Shown here piece by piece: positions 10,918-23,830 of a stretch of DNA of 64,000 nt. Made by a program: the position numbers and the translations under genes. The notes beneath the pieces were generated by a model, which had not been told where the DNA came from, made no database searches, and saw only the letters and a program-made list of their open reading frames with translations. The stretch spans positions 1 to 64,000 of the forward strand of contig JAQISU010000167.1 of NCBI GenBank assembly GCA_029339505.1, written 5' to 3'. Source of the DNA: Unio delphinus (lineage: Eukaryota; Mollusca; Bivalvia; Unionida; Unionidae). Position 1 is the first letter of the stretch; each line of letters opens with the position of its first letter.

Positions 10918-13731
10918 TTACCTCTTAACTTCATAGGGACCTTTCCACTGGACTAATAACTTATTTGAGCTCGTTGGAAGAAGCAATAGCACCTGATCTC
11001 CTACAATAAATTTCCTATTTCGCCCTCTGTGGTTATAATACTTGACATATCTGCGCCCCGATTTAATTAATTCGTCACGTGCCATCTGGCATGTACTCTC
11101 AAGTTTATTTCTTAGATCTAACACGTACTGGTAAGTTGCTTTTATTTCCTCGTTCGCGACATCACCGGTCCATAGTTCGCGTAGTATCCGCATCGGGCCT
11201 CGAACTGTTCTACCGTACAACAGTTCGAAGGGTGAAAACCCTAAACTTTCCTGCGGTACTTCACGGTACGCGAACAAAACAGCGTTTAAATAACGGTCCC
11301 AGTCTGGCGGACGTTCCGCGCACATCTTTCGTAGCATGCTTTTCAGGGTACCATTAAACTTCTCTACCAGTCCATTGCACATCGGATGGTATGGGGTAGT
11401 GTTTAGCTGTTTGATGGATAACAGCCTACTTATTTCACCCATGAGGTCAGAGGTGAATTGGGCACCACAATCAGTGAGGATTTCTTCTGGCACCCCTACC
11501 CTACTGAAGATATCAACTAATGCTTCAGCTACCCTTTCCGATTCAATAGTTGGTAACGCTACGGCTTCGGGGTATCTAGTGGCGTAATCAACCAGAGTAA
11601 GAATATAACGATTCTTTCTTTCGGTAACTGGGTGTATTGGTCCTACAATATCTACTGCCACTCTTTTAAACGGTGTATCTATTAATGGCATCTGTCCTAA
11701 GGGCACCCTTGTGACCCTTCCCTTACATACGGTTTTCTGACATACGTCGCACGACCTACAGAACCGTGTGACATCGCCATTAACACCGGGCCAGTAGAAT
11801 TCAGCGACTACCCTGCTAGTGGTCTTAGCCTTACCTAGGTGTCCTGCCATGCTTGACTCATGCGCCACCCTAAGTACTTGAGATCTATATCTCTGGGGTA
11901 CGACCACTTGCCAATACTTCTTACCCTCCCGAGCGCTAAACTCCCTATGAATTAATCCGTTCTTGCGTACGAATCTCGAGCTACCCCCACGCTTGCAGTG
12001 TTTAATCGCGCCGGACGCGATTTTCTCGACAATTGTTTTGATGGATTCATCACGTTCTTGCTCTTGTTTGAACTCATCTCGCGAAATTCCTGAGATCGAT
12101 TCAGGGACTATTAATTTATTAAACGCGGTTTTCTCTCGCCGTGTTTGCGCTCGCGTTTCGACTGCCTGGGCCAAAGGTATTTTAAAATCGGCCATGGTTG
12201 GAAGACGGGAACCTTCAACATTACCGATCGTCAGATCGTAAATAGGGTTCTCCATACAAAGGGCATCAACAGTTCCCGTTAGGAAAGGTGTTTTTACCGT
12301 GATCCTTGCTACGGGAATGCGACCGATCATCTGATCAAGTAACACACATGGGGACTCCCACCCGAGCATTTGGTTATCCTGCACGAGACTACGTTTGATC
12401 AATACGCCCGTGCAACCAGTGTCACGTAATACTACGACTTCTCGACCGTTGACAAACCCTCTCGCGGTTGGTACACGCGCTTCGGGAAATAGACACGTGC
12501 CAAGCGAATGAATACAAGGTTCTACCTGTACGATATTATCAGATATACCTTTACTTTGTATAGCCACTGCTACCTTATGTACAAGTCCCTTTCTGTTAGG
12601 ACAGTCTTTTTGAACATGACCCCATGCATGACACAAGTAACATTGCAGACGCTGAATACCTGGATTCCTAACTGACCTATTTGCCTCAGCTGATTTTACA
12701 AGCTCCCTAGGCATTGGTCTTGCAGACTGGTTTCCAGACTTAAAATCTTTTGAAACCACGTTCTGGGTTCCCCCATGAGCTTCGGCAAAGAAATCGGCTT
12801 GCTTAGCCATATCTTTTACGTTTGTGAAGACTTTCTCTTTCAGAAATTGATCTAATTCTCGCCCAACTGTATTAAATAATTGATCTCTGAGCAAGAAATC
12901 AGTCAACCCTTCAAACGTTTTCACCGCTTTGCCGCATTCAATCCACCGCTCAAAATAGTTCGCAATTCTAACGGTGAACTGACCAAAGGTGTCTCCCTTA
13001 TCGGGCTTGCTATACCTGAACTTTTTACGAAAACCCTGTTCAGTGAGCTCGTACCTTTTGAGAAGTGTTTCCTTTAGGACGTCGTTCTTAAACACATCGT
13101 CTCTCGTAAGTCGCGAGTATACATCCAGTGCTTTACCTTTTGATAGAGCATTAAGATGCAGTGCCCAGTCATTTTGACTCCACTTCTGGTTTTCGGCATA
13201 CCGCTCAAATTGATGAAGATAACTATCCATGTTATCTTTTTCATCGTCAAAGGGAGGTAATTTGGGGCCCCTTAATTTGCTAAAGATAGAATCGTGTTCT
13301 CTTCCAGCTGCTGCTAATTCTACCTTACGCTCATGATCCCGTTGCTTAGCTTTTTCTTCTAACCCTATTTGCCTTTCCTCCGATTCCCTTTCCCATCCTA
13401 TCCTGTCTTTTTCGGCCTGCTTCTCTAGTTCTATCTTCCCTTTCTCTAATTCTATCTTTTCCCTTTCGGCCTGCTTCTCTAATTCTATCTTTTCCCTCTC
13501 AAAGGCCTTTTTCCTATCTTCGGATTCCCTTTCTAATTCCCTTGCCCTTACCCTTTCTTCCCTTTCGCGGGCTTGTTCTTCCTGAATAAATTTCCTTAGA
13601 CTTTCACCTTCATATCCAAAATCTTTGCCTAAGGCAACCAAGTCCTTAAGGGATGACCTGACAATTGTAATATGAATATAAATGTATAAAACATGCTGAC
13701 CTTTTCTTCCTGATGAAGGTAACCAAACCAA
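10918..13731 (-). pseudogene. gag-pol: Gypsy Gag-protease-integrase, copy 2
   Basis: A 937-codon frame with the same domains as copy 1: coiled-coil Gag, CCHC knuckle, DTG protease, HHCC zinc site and DD35E integrase. Only two residue differences are apparent: Ala for Thr after KVELA, and Met for Thr in LLDQ-IGRIP. The lost initiator (AGG) and the terminal frameshift are shared with copy 1, which places the duplication after inactivation. Confidence 0.93.
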
Positions 13732-13887
13732 TGCTTTAAATACGTTTATACTGGACCCACGGACCTAGATAAACTAAACAAAAATAAACCACAACTTGAG
13801 TATTATCTAGTCAAGAAGGTCACGCTCAAATATAAACATTAAATGTATACTTTCACAAAAATGATTGACATTTCACTTAATCCTGCG

Positions 13888-13905
13888 ATCCCACTTCTGA
13901 AACCA
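13888..13905 (-). promoter_or_regulatory. Primer binding site, copy 2 internal region
   Basis: The minus strand reads TGGTTTCAGAAGTGGGAT next to the 5' LTR (LTR3). This is the true 5' end of the composite for its transcription direction. It has one mismatch to the tRNA-Leu-type site seen at 44078. Confidence 0.75.
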
Positions 13906-13906
13906 T

Positions 13907-15349
13907 TGTAACAAAATTGTTACCGAGAGGATGGTGGATTAAATGAACAACACAAACACAATATGTGAAAGAAAATATAAATTTATTAAATAAATTATTA
14001 ATGAAAAATAATGATGTATCAACACAATAACTCAAGCGTTCAGCCCACAATTACGCTCACAACCATTCACAATACATGAATAAATGAAATATTAATACAA
14101 AATAAAACACAGATACAAAGGAATCTCTTGGACTATACACAGATCCAAGGAACCTTTACAAAAGTTATATTAACGCAAGTATAAATTACGATAATAAACA
14201 CAAACATCAAACTATACTATCTCACGTATGGATTGCGACAACTAGCACGAACATATACATGTATTTAATCAAGTTGCTAGCTTTTATTGAGATTCATGCA
14301 ATGCCTTGAAAAACTATTGTGATTTGAAGTAACCGTGTAAATACAACAATGTATTCAATTGTACTACAATTGCAACACACACATGTGTCTCGACCCTGTA
14401 TATTGAATCGCCAGTTTCCCCGAATACCTAGGGTTGACCAATACTTTTATCGGTCACTTGCCCTTCACGGATCCACCACAGTTATACGTACAGACAGCAT
14501 ACAACATCTACTAGAACTAACGTTCCTCAATACCCTAGACGCCACCCCGGATGTTTACAACTCTAGACAGCTCCGACACTCGGACTTCTAGATTTCCGGA
14601 TATTTACACGTCACGACAGATGTAGACGGACAGACAATCTGACAGACAGACAGTCAGATACTTCAATTCGATTGCACAATAAATCAGCAACAATTTCAGC
14701 TACGATATCAGAGATGTTATCAGTGACGTTAACAGAGATGTTCCGCAATAAATCATCTACAATTTCAGCTACGATCTCAGAGATGTTATCAGCCGACGCT
14801 ATCAGAGATGCTAACAGCTACAATAAAGAAACCAGACTAATAATAGTTGTCTCAAAAAATAATCTAAACCTTAGATTACGCTATTGCATTTAAAGTCTAA
14901 TAGTGACGAGTAATTCCAAATATTCCACGTTTAAAATCTGCATTGCAATAAAGGCATCATTATATGAAATGATAAATTGAATAAAATTCACAATAAAACG
15001 AAATATAAATTTAACACTCACCCCTTTGGCTGGAGATTGAAAGACGAGCTATCTATCCTGTGATTAGATACTTTAGGTCCCGTAATATTTATCAGTAATA
15101 TTCTGCCTTATATACCCTCAAATAGGTGAGCAGAAATCACGGCAAGATTACCGTGCACCCTGTGAATCTAATGTTCCGGACTTCATGTAATTCAAATTCA
15201 GGCACATGCAAATCGTTACACGCCGCTTACCTTGGAGAAAACCACTTATTCACCCCAGGTAACGCATGTACGACGAAACAACAAAAATGGTGAGATTAGT
15301 TTGTAATTCAATTAGAAAATAAATTAAATTTTCGCCTTATTCTGTGACA
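13907..15349 (-). repeat. 5' LTR of composite (LTR3)
   Basis: 1443 bp. It carries private variants in its right half, such as ATACCCTAG, GACAGATG, CTTCATGTAAT, ACACGCCGC and CCCAGGTAACG. It differs from LTR1 at about twenty positions plus the 18-bp indel, far more than the two internal regions differ from each other. Confidence 0.92.
15106..15116 (-). promoter_or_regulatory. TATA-like box of the Gypsy 5' LTR
   Basis: The minus strand reads GGTATATAAGG. The same motif sits at the equivalent place in LTR1 (2730), LTR2 (8918) and the plus-strand LTRs (42614, 47614), which fits a conserved core promoter. Confidence 0.55.

Positions 15350-17037
<1,688 letters not shown>

Positions 17038-17075
<38 letters not shown>
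17038..17075 (-). repeat. (ATT)n 3' tail of the LINE
   Basis: About twelve ATA/TAT units directly at the junction with host segment A, at the 3' end of the minus-strand LINE. Confidence 0.85.
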
Positions 17076-17077
<2 letters not shown>

Positions 17078-17282
17078 TGTTTTCTTTATAGAGGGTGACG
17101 CATTAGTTAAGGACTATGCTCCATTGGGGCCCTCTTAATGAGAGTATAACAAATGCATATTGTTAGATGATCGCAATAATCAGTGCTTATTTTAGCATGT
17201 TTAGTATTAAAATACTAAATTCCATTATCTATTAGAAACACGTGCATGCTCATGATATCTCTTCTTAAATACTCTAATATTT

Positions 17283-17816
17283 TCAGCCGATTTTACATGT
17301 AGTGGAAGCGTATTCCACAGAACTGTACCAGAGTATTGAAAACTCTTTTTGAATTGTTCTATTCATGGTTTTGGTACTAGAAGGTTTCCATGTGATATTG
17401 ATCTCAAATAGTATTTTGTTGAAAAAGGCTTGATTAAATCCTGCAGATGCTCTGGTGCAGTTCCATGGAGACATTTATATAAAAGAACTGCCTTGTGAAA
17501 ATCTATCCTGTCATATATTGTAAACCATTTGAGTTCCGTAAATAATGCTTTTGAGGGATGATCTACAGATGTATCTAAAATTACGCGTGCTGCACGTTTC
17601 TGGAGTTTATAAATCCTGTCAAGCTCAGATTTAGCAGTTTCTCCATACATAAGAACAGTAATCCATTTTTGGAAGAATATATAACTTGTAGTAAAGATTG
17701 TGAGTTTCCATAGGTAAATATTTCTTGATTCTTCTGAGAAGGGCAATTTTGGATGACAGTGTTTTACAAAGCTTATCAATATGGTCATTCCATGATAAAT
17801 TATTATCTATGGACAC
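17283..17816 (-). pseudogene. LINE C-terminal region after RT
   Basis: Overlapping frames 17816-17631, 17788-17363 and 17474-17283 together cover the region after the RT palm. Visible are the family's SIDNNLSWNDHI segment, a KYLP...LYYKLYILPKMDYCSYVW segment, and AARVILD...LKWFTIYDRI-type sequence, all typical of CR1/L2/Jockey-type ORF2 C-termini. One or two frameshifts split it. Confidence 0.8.
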
Positions 17817-17828
17817 ACCTTCAAGCCT

Positions 17829-18356
17829 TTAATGTTTGACATTTTCTAATGGGTGATTATTTATTGCAAGAGATAGTTTTGGGTTCCCTGACTTTTGTAG
17901 CTTTTGTGCCGTCCCCATAATCAAACATTTTGTTTTACCTTCGTTAATTACCAACCTATTGTGTTGTGCCCCGTTTTGGACTCTAATAAGGTCTGAGTTT
18001 AATCTTGTTTGGATAACTTCAGTATCAAAACTAGATGTATATAAGGTTTCATCATCTGCAAACACATCTGTAATTGTAGATTCATTATTTAATGGTAGAT
18101 CATTGATATAGATAAGGAAGAGAAGAGGGCTCAAAACTAAGCCTTGAGGGACTCCTGAATGAATAGTTTGAGTTTGAGAGTTAATATTGCCAATGCTTAC
18201 ATGTTGAGACCTTTGACTTAGGTATGATCTAAACCAGTTTAAAGAAGGGTTGTCCAACCTGTAACAGTTCAACCGTTGCAGCATTTCATGATCAAACAGA
18301 TTAAAAGCATTCTTGAAGTCAAGGAAAACAATCCCAGTCATATGTCCATTATCCAT
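17829..18356 (-). pseudogene. LINE reverse transcriptase core
   Basis: A 175-codon frame with RT motifs in order: GIVFLDFKNAFNLFDHEML (motif A, Asp in DFKNAF), GVPQG (motif B) and FADDETLY (motif C, FADD catalytic pair), then the thumb region (KTKCLIMG). It would copy element RNA at a nicked target site. It joins the N-terminal RT segment at 18642-18902 through a frameshifted stretch and continues into the C-terminal region at 17816. Confidence 0.88.
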
Positions 18357-18641
18357 TTCCTTCAGCCAAAGATCAATTCATTTGGTAAGTTTTGTTTGGC
18401 ATGAGTAGTACTTTCTAAATCCTGATTGTGCTTTATGAAATAGTGAGTTTGTTTCAAAACATTTATAGACCTGAATGGCAACATGCTTTTCAAACAGTTT
18501 TGACGATACAAGTAGAATTCATATTGGTCTGTAATTTCCTGGATCCTGCTTTTCTACTTTTGTTAAAGATATGTTTAACCTTTGCAGATTTCAGTGTTTC
18601 AGGAAAATTGCCACTCATTATACTTAAATTTATGATTTGCG

Positions 18642-19327
18642 TTAGTGACTTTTTATTACTGGTGCAGCAATTTTAAGAATTTGTAGACCAATACCATCCA
18701 ATCCAGAGGATTTATTAATATTCCACTTAATAAGCATATCAAAAACATCAGCTTCACTAACATCAGCTACTGAAAAATAATTATCTTCAGGAATCTCGGC
18801 TCTTATAAATAACTGTATAGCATCAAGTTCTATTGGGATGTTAGTCTGGTTCTGAATACTGTTACTGCAGATGCTTATGAAGAAATTGTTGAACATTTCC
18901 ACAATGTCTTGTACAGATGTTGCTATATCATCATTTTGCTAAAGTCTAGGGGGAAGACAACTGTTCTTGGGAGGGTTCAGCCCTTTTAGGTGCTTCCACA
19001 ATGTTTTGGTACTCTTGCTTTCATTAATAGCCTGTTTATAGTAGTTCTCTTTTTCCTTATCAATCAGGTGCTTAGTTTTATTCCTCCACTTTCTATAGCT
19101 TTTCGTGTCCTTTTTCTTGTGGAAATTATCTCTTAGACGCCTATCCTCATTGATCTCCGGGGTAATCCTCTTGGGTGTAATTTGGTGTTTAACCCTTTTG
19201 TTTTAATTGGAGCATGCCTGTCTAAGGCTGCATTGAACATCTGATACCATTTGTCTAAAGCAGTGTTGACATCAGCTAAATTGCAGACTGATTGAAAGGG
19301 TTTGCAAACTAAATCATTTAAGAACAT
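18642..19327 (-). pseudogene. LINE RT N-terminal part and linker
   Basis: Two short frames. 19327-19133 has the linker between endonuclease and RT (ALDKWYQMFN...APIKTK). 18902-18642 has the RT N-terminus, including FNNFFISI and the NKSSGLDGIGLQILK motif. They belong to the same ORF2 as the flanking pieces; stops and frameshifts separate them. Confidence 0.75.
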
Positions 19328-19520
19328 TTTCTCATCAAACTGTTTATAAAGTCCCTGTATTTTATTTCAATGTGTTGCCCATTTTTAGATGATTTCGGAA
19401 CATGTCTAGTTGTACCGACTGGGTAGTGGTCACTCAGTGCATAAACTGGCACATTTGTTTCACTTATGTTTTCAGGTTTATTAGCAAAGACATGATCAAT
19501 GATAGTATCACGTTTTTCTG

Positions 19521-20375
19521 TTACTCTAGTTGGGTGCTAATTAATTGAGTAAAGTAGTAAGTTTCAAAGTTACTTATCCATGTTAAAGGTGGAGTTTTCA
19601 TGTAGTCAATGTGAAAATCACTTAATATGATAGTTTCTAAATCTTCCTTTAGTAATGCTTTTTTAATATGAGCCTCAAATCTATCAATCCAATCAGCTGT
19701 GGAACTAGGTGGCCTGTAAACTGAACATAAGAGTATTGGCTTTGATTGGGCAAGGGTTACATCGATCCAGATACTCTCTACCCACATAGTCTCTAGATCA
19801 ACACGTCTGTTATAACTAATGAAACTGTCTACATAGAGCAGAATACCCCCACCACCCATGGAGTCTCTATCTTTTCTTTCAAAGTTGAAGTCCTGTATTT
19901 GGAGAGCCAGGTCATCAGTATCATCGGAAAGAAAGGTTTCACTTAGACCTAGAATACTGACTGATCTAGTTTGCTGTAATATTAACTTTATCTCATTCAG
20001 TTTAGGGAGGATGTGTTGAATATTTAGGTTGATTACATGCAGATCTCTTTTTAGGTGCCCAAAGACATGACAATGTTGATCAGATGATTGAGTTTCAGAC
20101 AAGGCAGTATGCCATGTATTGTTTTTCGACTTGACAGATTTCTGTACATTGCCTTGATTGATTACATAAACACATGAAGAAGATAACATACAAGATCCAT
20201 CTGTAATACAATGACCACATGTAGTGGATACAGGAGAATATTTAATATGAGTCTGATTTACATGCATACAATAAGACATTGACATATTAGATATTTGGGG
20301 AGCCTCAGAGGGAGAATTAACTTGAACAGTATCGCATAGATGTTTACAAGTTAATAAACTGCACTTTGTACACAA
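19521..20375 (-). pseudogene. LINE endonuclease domain
   Basis: A 284-codon frame. The first ~110 residues are Cys/Ser-rich and unassigned. The rest resembles the APE-type endonuclease of CR1/L2-like LINEs: HVINLNIQHILPKLNEI, LGLSETFL (Glu), a Gly-rich GGGGILLYV, CSVYRPPSS, and SDFHIDY near the end, where an active family member would have a catalytic Asp-X-Asn. Here the residue is His (DFH), which suggests loss of activity. The frame ends before the C-terminal Ser-Asp-His box, part of which (the DHVF region) is visible at about 19500 in another frame. Confidence 0.82.
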
Positions 20376-20430
20376 ATCAGATAGTGCCTGAAACCTCTTT
20401 ACATAATTGTAATTATAATTATAATTACCG

Positions 20431-21240
20431 CGTATATGTTGATTCTTGAAATACTGGTGACATTATTTGAAATAAAAAATGCATTTAATTATACAAACGC
20501 AACGCCATGCATATAATGTTAATTAGGAACAAAGATATTAAGCAGCAATATTCCTAGTAAATGAAATTAAATAAAACCTGGAGTTTTAAAAACCCTATAT
20601 GAGAACAACTGCAGTTACTTTCACGTATCGTTGTTTCATGGTGGGGTCAATATAGACACATCATTTTGTGCATCTCGCTTGACCAACATGTAACAACTGT
20701 AATTATATGATTCCATAAATCTTAATTGGAAGGATGTTATACATGTTTCTATAGAAACTTATCTGTACTTAGAACATATATTTTTAGCAAGGTTCTAAGA
20801 CATAGATCTCCATTCAGATGGTTATTATGAAAACAGTATTTAAAGCGCCATTTGCCTTTTAGTATTTCTTATTTTCGTCGATGGAGGTGGTTCGAATTGT
20901 TTAAATTTTTTCCGTAGGATTGTGGGTTCTATATGTCTTGTGTTATTATAATCTTATAATTATTTACCGAACCTGAGGAAATTATTGTTTGTCTGTAACG
21001 GCGCCATCATTATCAGAAATGGTCATTAATTTGATGTCTAATGATAAGAATATTCTTACCGGTTTAGGCTTTAATAAACAGTAACAAAGAAAGAGTAAAG
21101 AACAACAAGATTTGTTAAATGTAACAATAATTTATTTCCCTGGGAAAATAAATTGTAGACATGTAAAAAATATCTTACAAGTTTAAGAATCAAATCCAAA
21201 AGTAATCCAGGAATAATCCACGAATTTTAAATTACAAAAG
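20431..21240. repeat. Host segment copy A, right part
   Basis: Non-coding. It aligns with copy B at about 54080-54880, for example GTTAATTAGGAAC, CAAGGTTCTAAGACAT, TTCAGATGGT and TTATTTCCC. From 21241 to 21626 the similarity fades and I see no gene. Confidence 0.65.
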
Positions 21241-21626
21241 TTCTTTAATGAAATTCTCTAATAGATATAGTCCAGTCGTAAAATGCAATACGAAAGACGA
21301 TGACGTATGCTGAAATCTGTTTTGTGTTCATCTATAGTTTCTCGTAGAATTACAAGATTTATAACTAAGGTGTTGAAACCAGAATAAGATTTTGAGAAAC
21401 TGTCTTCGTATAGGGCGCCTGTATGATCACATCAAACATTTTTAGATATATACATTAATCCTTTAAAATCAAAATGAACTGAAGAATTGTTAACATGGAT
21501 TCAAAAACTGGCTACAACAGAAGAGAATGACTGAATTTTATGTGTAAAAGCCCAAAACTAACTATATTTCACTAAAATATATATCGTATCGTATTCTATG
21601 TAATACGCAGTGTTGAAAAATTCTAA

Positions 21627-22207
21627 TGGCCGAATCTACTGCAGGTTGATCCCGATAAAGCATTTCAAAGCGAGGTATCATCAACGATGAAACAACATAA
21701 CACCGCAATCAGACGAGAACATACTGCAATTCATCGCGATCGTGCAATCGTCGAGCTGTTTAATCGAACTCTTGCAGACCGGTTATTTGGATATCAATAC
21801 GGGAAAGAATTCATTGAAGATAAATGATCACGTGAATGGGTAGTAAGATTACCCGGTGTGATAACCGCGCTCAATAATGAAATTACTCGGATGATCAATA
21901 TGAAGCCGTTATCGCGATTACAAAAGATATATATAAATTTACCCAAGCGTGATTTTGCAACGCAGCCAGTATTAAGTAACGTCAAAGTGAGATATTTGTA
22001 TGAACCTGGTAAACTTGAAGGTTGTAAAAAAGATAAACCGATCCTTCCTGGAGTGCAACCGTACATAACATATCCAGCGAAGTCACATCTAAATATGGAC
22101 CAGAAATCTATAGATTAGATTCAACTGCTCCTAAGCGTGGATTTACAAGTGAACAATTACAGGTTATTCCCGATGATACTCAATTACCACCGCGAGATCT
22201 TAACTAG
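21627..22207 (+). pseudogene. Polinton-like integrase fragment (second element)
   Basis: C-terminal half of a DDE integrase homologous to that at 40592-41526. It starts at the second catalytic Asp (LLQVDPDKAF), has the catalytic Glu in AIVELFNRTL 35 residues later, then VITALNNEITRMINMKP and the C-terminal VRYLYEPGKLEG box. A stop interrupts it at about 21826, and the reading frame shifts near 22080. The N-terminal third is missing. It runs opposite to the main element's integrase and converges with the HNH fragment on the minus strand, reproducing the tail-to-tail arrangement at 40592-40599. Confidence 0.88.
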
Positions 22208-22865
22208 CTTTGTGATTTCGATTACATTTAAGGCAAGTCAACGCTACATTATCTCGGGTATGACCTCGACTATTATTTTTTCTATTCACGATAAATTGTT
22301 GTGGATCTTTACCCGACGTTAACATTATACAATTACAGCTTACGCAATGGTTATTTTGTTGTTGTTTTCATTTGAAAATAAATTCAACGTCGAGATTAAA
22401 TTCTCTATTAATAAATTTTGTCGCTGTGTTTATACCCGGTTAGTTTTTTTTTCTTATCGTGGTATCATTGATTATATCAACGATATGTTTGCTGTTATTG
22501 AAATGGACGTAAACTCTTCGGAGTTTATTTATTCTTTTTACTCGAAATACCGCTAAATAAACTAAATTCGACCATTCTATGAAATCATCGATGATCCAAA
22601 CAATTGTATCGCTGATAGTCAATCTTTTAGATGAATAAATCCTCATTGCGTAGCCTAACCTCCATGGATATTTTTCAATTTTTGTTGCATCTCTCACAGT
22701 TGTAATATCAACCAACACAATATCATTCAATACGAGTTTTTGTTGTTCCGATATCCTAGGAATGTCAACGTTGATGTTCTGTTGTCGTGTATCAGCAGGT
22801 CTATAATACAATGGAACTTTCCACGTTGGAAATTTTTCTTCATGTAAATAAAATAATTAATCTCG
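22201..22865 (-). pseudogene. Polinton-like replication gene fragment (HNH + helicase C-terminus)
   Basis: Minus-strand remnant homologous to 39960-40599. Frame 22811-22440 has the helicase C-terminal part: YYRPADTRQQN, VLNDIVLVDI, then LGYAMRIYSSKRLTISDTI and WIIDDFIEWSNLVYLAV. Further on, before 22201, is the HNH end (GHTRDNVALTCLKCN). The rest of the gene upstream of about 22865 is not recognisable. Together with the integrase piece it is a truncated, inverted second copy of the same type of element. Confidence 0.85.
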
Positions 22866-23270
22866 CCTGATATTGTGTCGCCGGATTTGTTTTCCTCGGT
22901 CGTTAATATTATCTATTACGGTTGAAAAAAGAACACCTTCTTTAATCCTACCTGTTGAATCATACAACGCGATAGAATTTTATGTTGCCGTGTCGAGTTT
23001 TAACAGAGTATTATTCAGAGAAACATTACTCGTGTTTGATTTACCTTGTCAGTCTTATTATCAGGCAATATTGGATTTAAGCACTCTAGCAGCAGTGATG
23101 ATTTTGGAATTGGATCAAGTTCACGTGACTTTGTTGCACTCTTTATTTCGATTGTAAGTACTAAATTCATACAGACATGTTCACTTGCTGCTAATGATTG
23201 TCGCTAAAATTCTGTATTGCAACTGTACGGTTACGACGAGTCAATTACATTCGTGTTTTCAAGCTTATCT
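22866..23270. other. Unassigned stretch next to the second element fragment
   Basis: Contains minus-strand sequence with patches of reading frame (for example NSIALYDSTGRIKEGVLFSTV) that I cannot assign to a family. It may be more of the truncated element or unrelated DNA. Confidence 0.3.
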
Positions 23271-23279
23271 CTAATGATT

Positions 23280-23830
23280 TGTACCCTCTCTGGATGAAAA
23301 TTGCAAAGGCGGAGGGTTAGGGACTGACACGTCCAGATGGCATATAATGCAGAAGTGATCTAATAGGAATAGTATAATCAGGTCTACGAGGTAGAAAACA
23401 TGAATGGAGTTTAGGAGTTTTTATTTGTATGGGTTTCCCGTGCAGCCAAAGTGAACGTTGAAATCTCCAAGAATAATCAGGTTGTCACCTATCGAATTAC
23501 ATACTACAGGAGATTCGGAAACTGCTCCATAAGAGATATTTAGTCAGCTCGTCTTTTCTACAAAGAGGAGGGTGGTAGTGGCAGAAAAAGTAGACTGAAC
23601 ATTGTTCCAGTGTGAGCGTTGTTTGTACTAGTTCCAACGGTGTGTGACAGAAATTGAAGGTTGACAGCATTTCCACCTCCCCTAGAGTCGCGGGAGAACG
23701 ACTTAATGAAGTAACCAGTGGGTGTTAAATCTGCGTACTTGGGCTCATCGCCTGATGGTTTTAGCCATATTTATGTCAGGACGATTACGTCGATATTCTG
23801 ATCGTTAATACAAATTAATTATTTCTGTGC
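23280..23830 (-). pseudogene. Decayed LINE endonuclease fragment
   Basis: The minus-strand translation, broken by stops and shifts, gives an endonuclease-like pattern: QNIDVIVLT, IWLKPSGDEPKYADLTPTGY and SFSRDSRGGGNAV, then a distant QPDYSWRFQRSLWLHG segment. This resembles the TETWL ... GY ... R..RGGG region of CR1-like LINE endonucleases. It differs from the LINE at 17038-20430. Confidence 0.55.

Larger units (their letters stand above)
1513..15349 (-). mobile_element. Tandem Ty3/Gypsy composite (LTR-int-LTR-int-LTR)
   Basis: A minus-strand Gypsy element with three LTRs (1513-2973, 7719-9161, 13907-15349) and two internal regions of exactly 4745 bp (2974-7718 and 9162-13906). The whole unit has a single 5-bp TSD, so it entered as one insertion and was later duplicated in place. 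By eye the internal regions differ at only about four positions. Both carry the same frameshifts, so neither makes a full polyprotein. The gene order Gag-PR-INT-RT-RNaseH is that of Gmr1-like elements. Confidence 0.93.
17038..20430 (-). mobile_element. LINE (CR1/L2-like), frameshifted
   Basis: A non-LTR retrotransposon on the minus strand interrupting host segment A. Copy B runs through without it at about 54080 (CACGTTGACTTAGAATA then GTCGATTCTTGATAC). In transcription order it has an apurinic-type endonuclease (20375-19521), a linker, and an RT with an FADD box (18902-17829), then a C-terminal region (17816-17363). The 3' end is an (ATT)n tail at 17038-17075, typical of CR1/L2-like elements. 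Several frameshifts make it inactive. Confidence 0.85.

Noticed and set aside
1513..15349. Assembly error producing a false tandem duplication
   Set aside because: The middle LTR mixes LTR1 and LTR3 variants with a single switch point, which a simple collapse or duplication error would not create; long reads would settle it.
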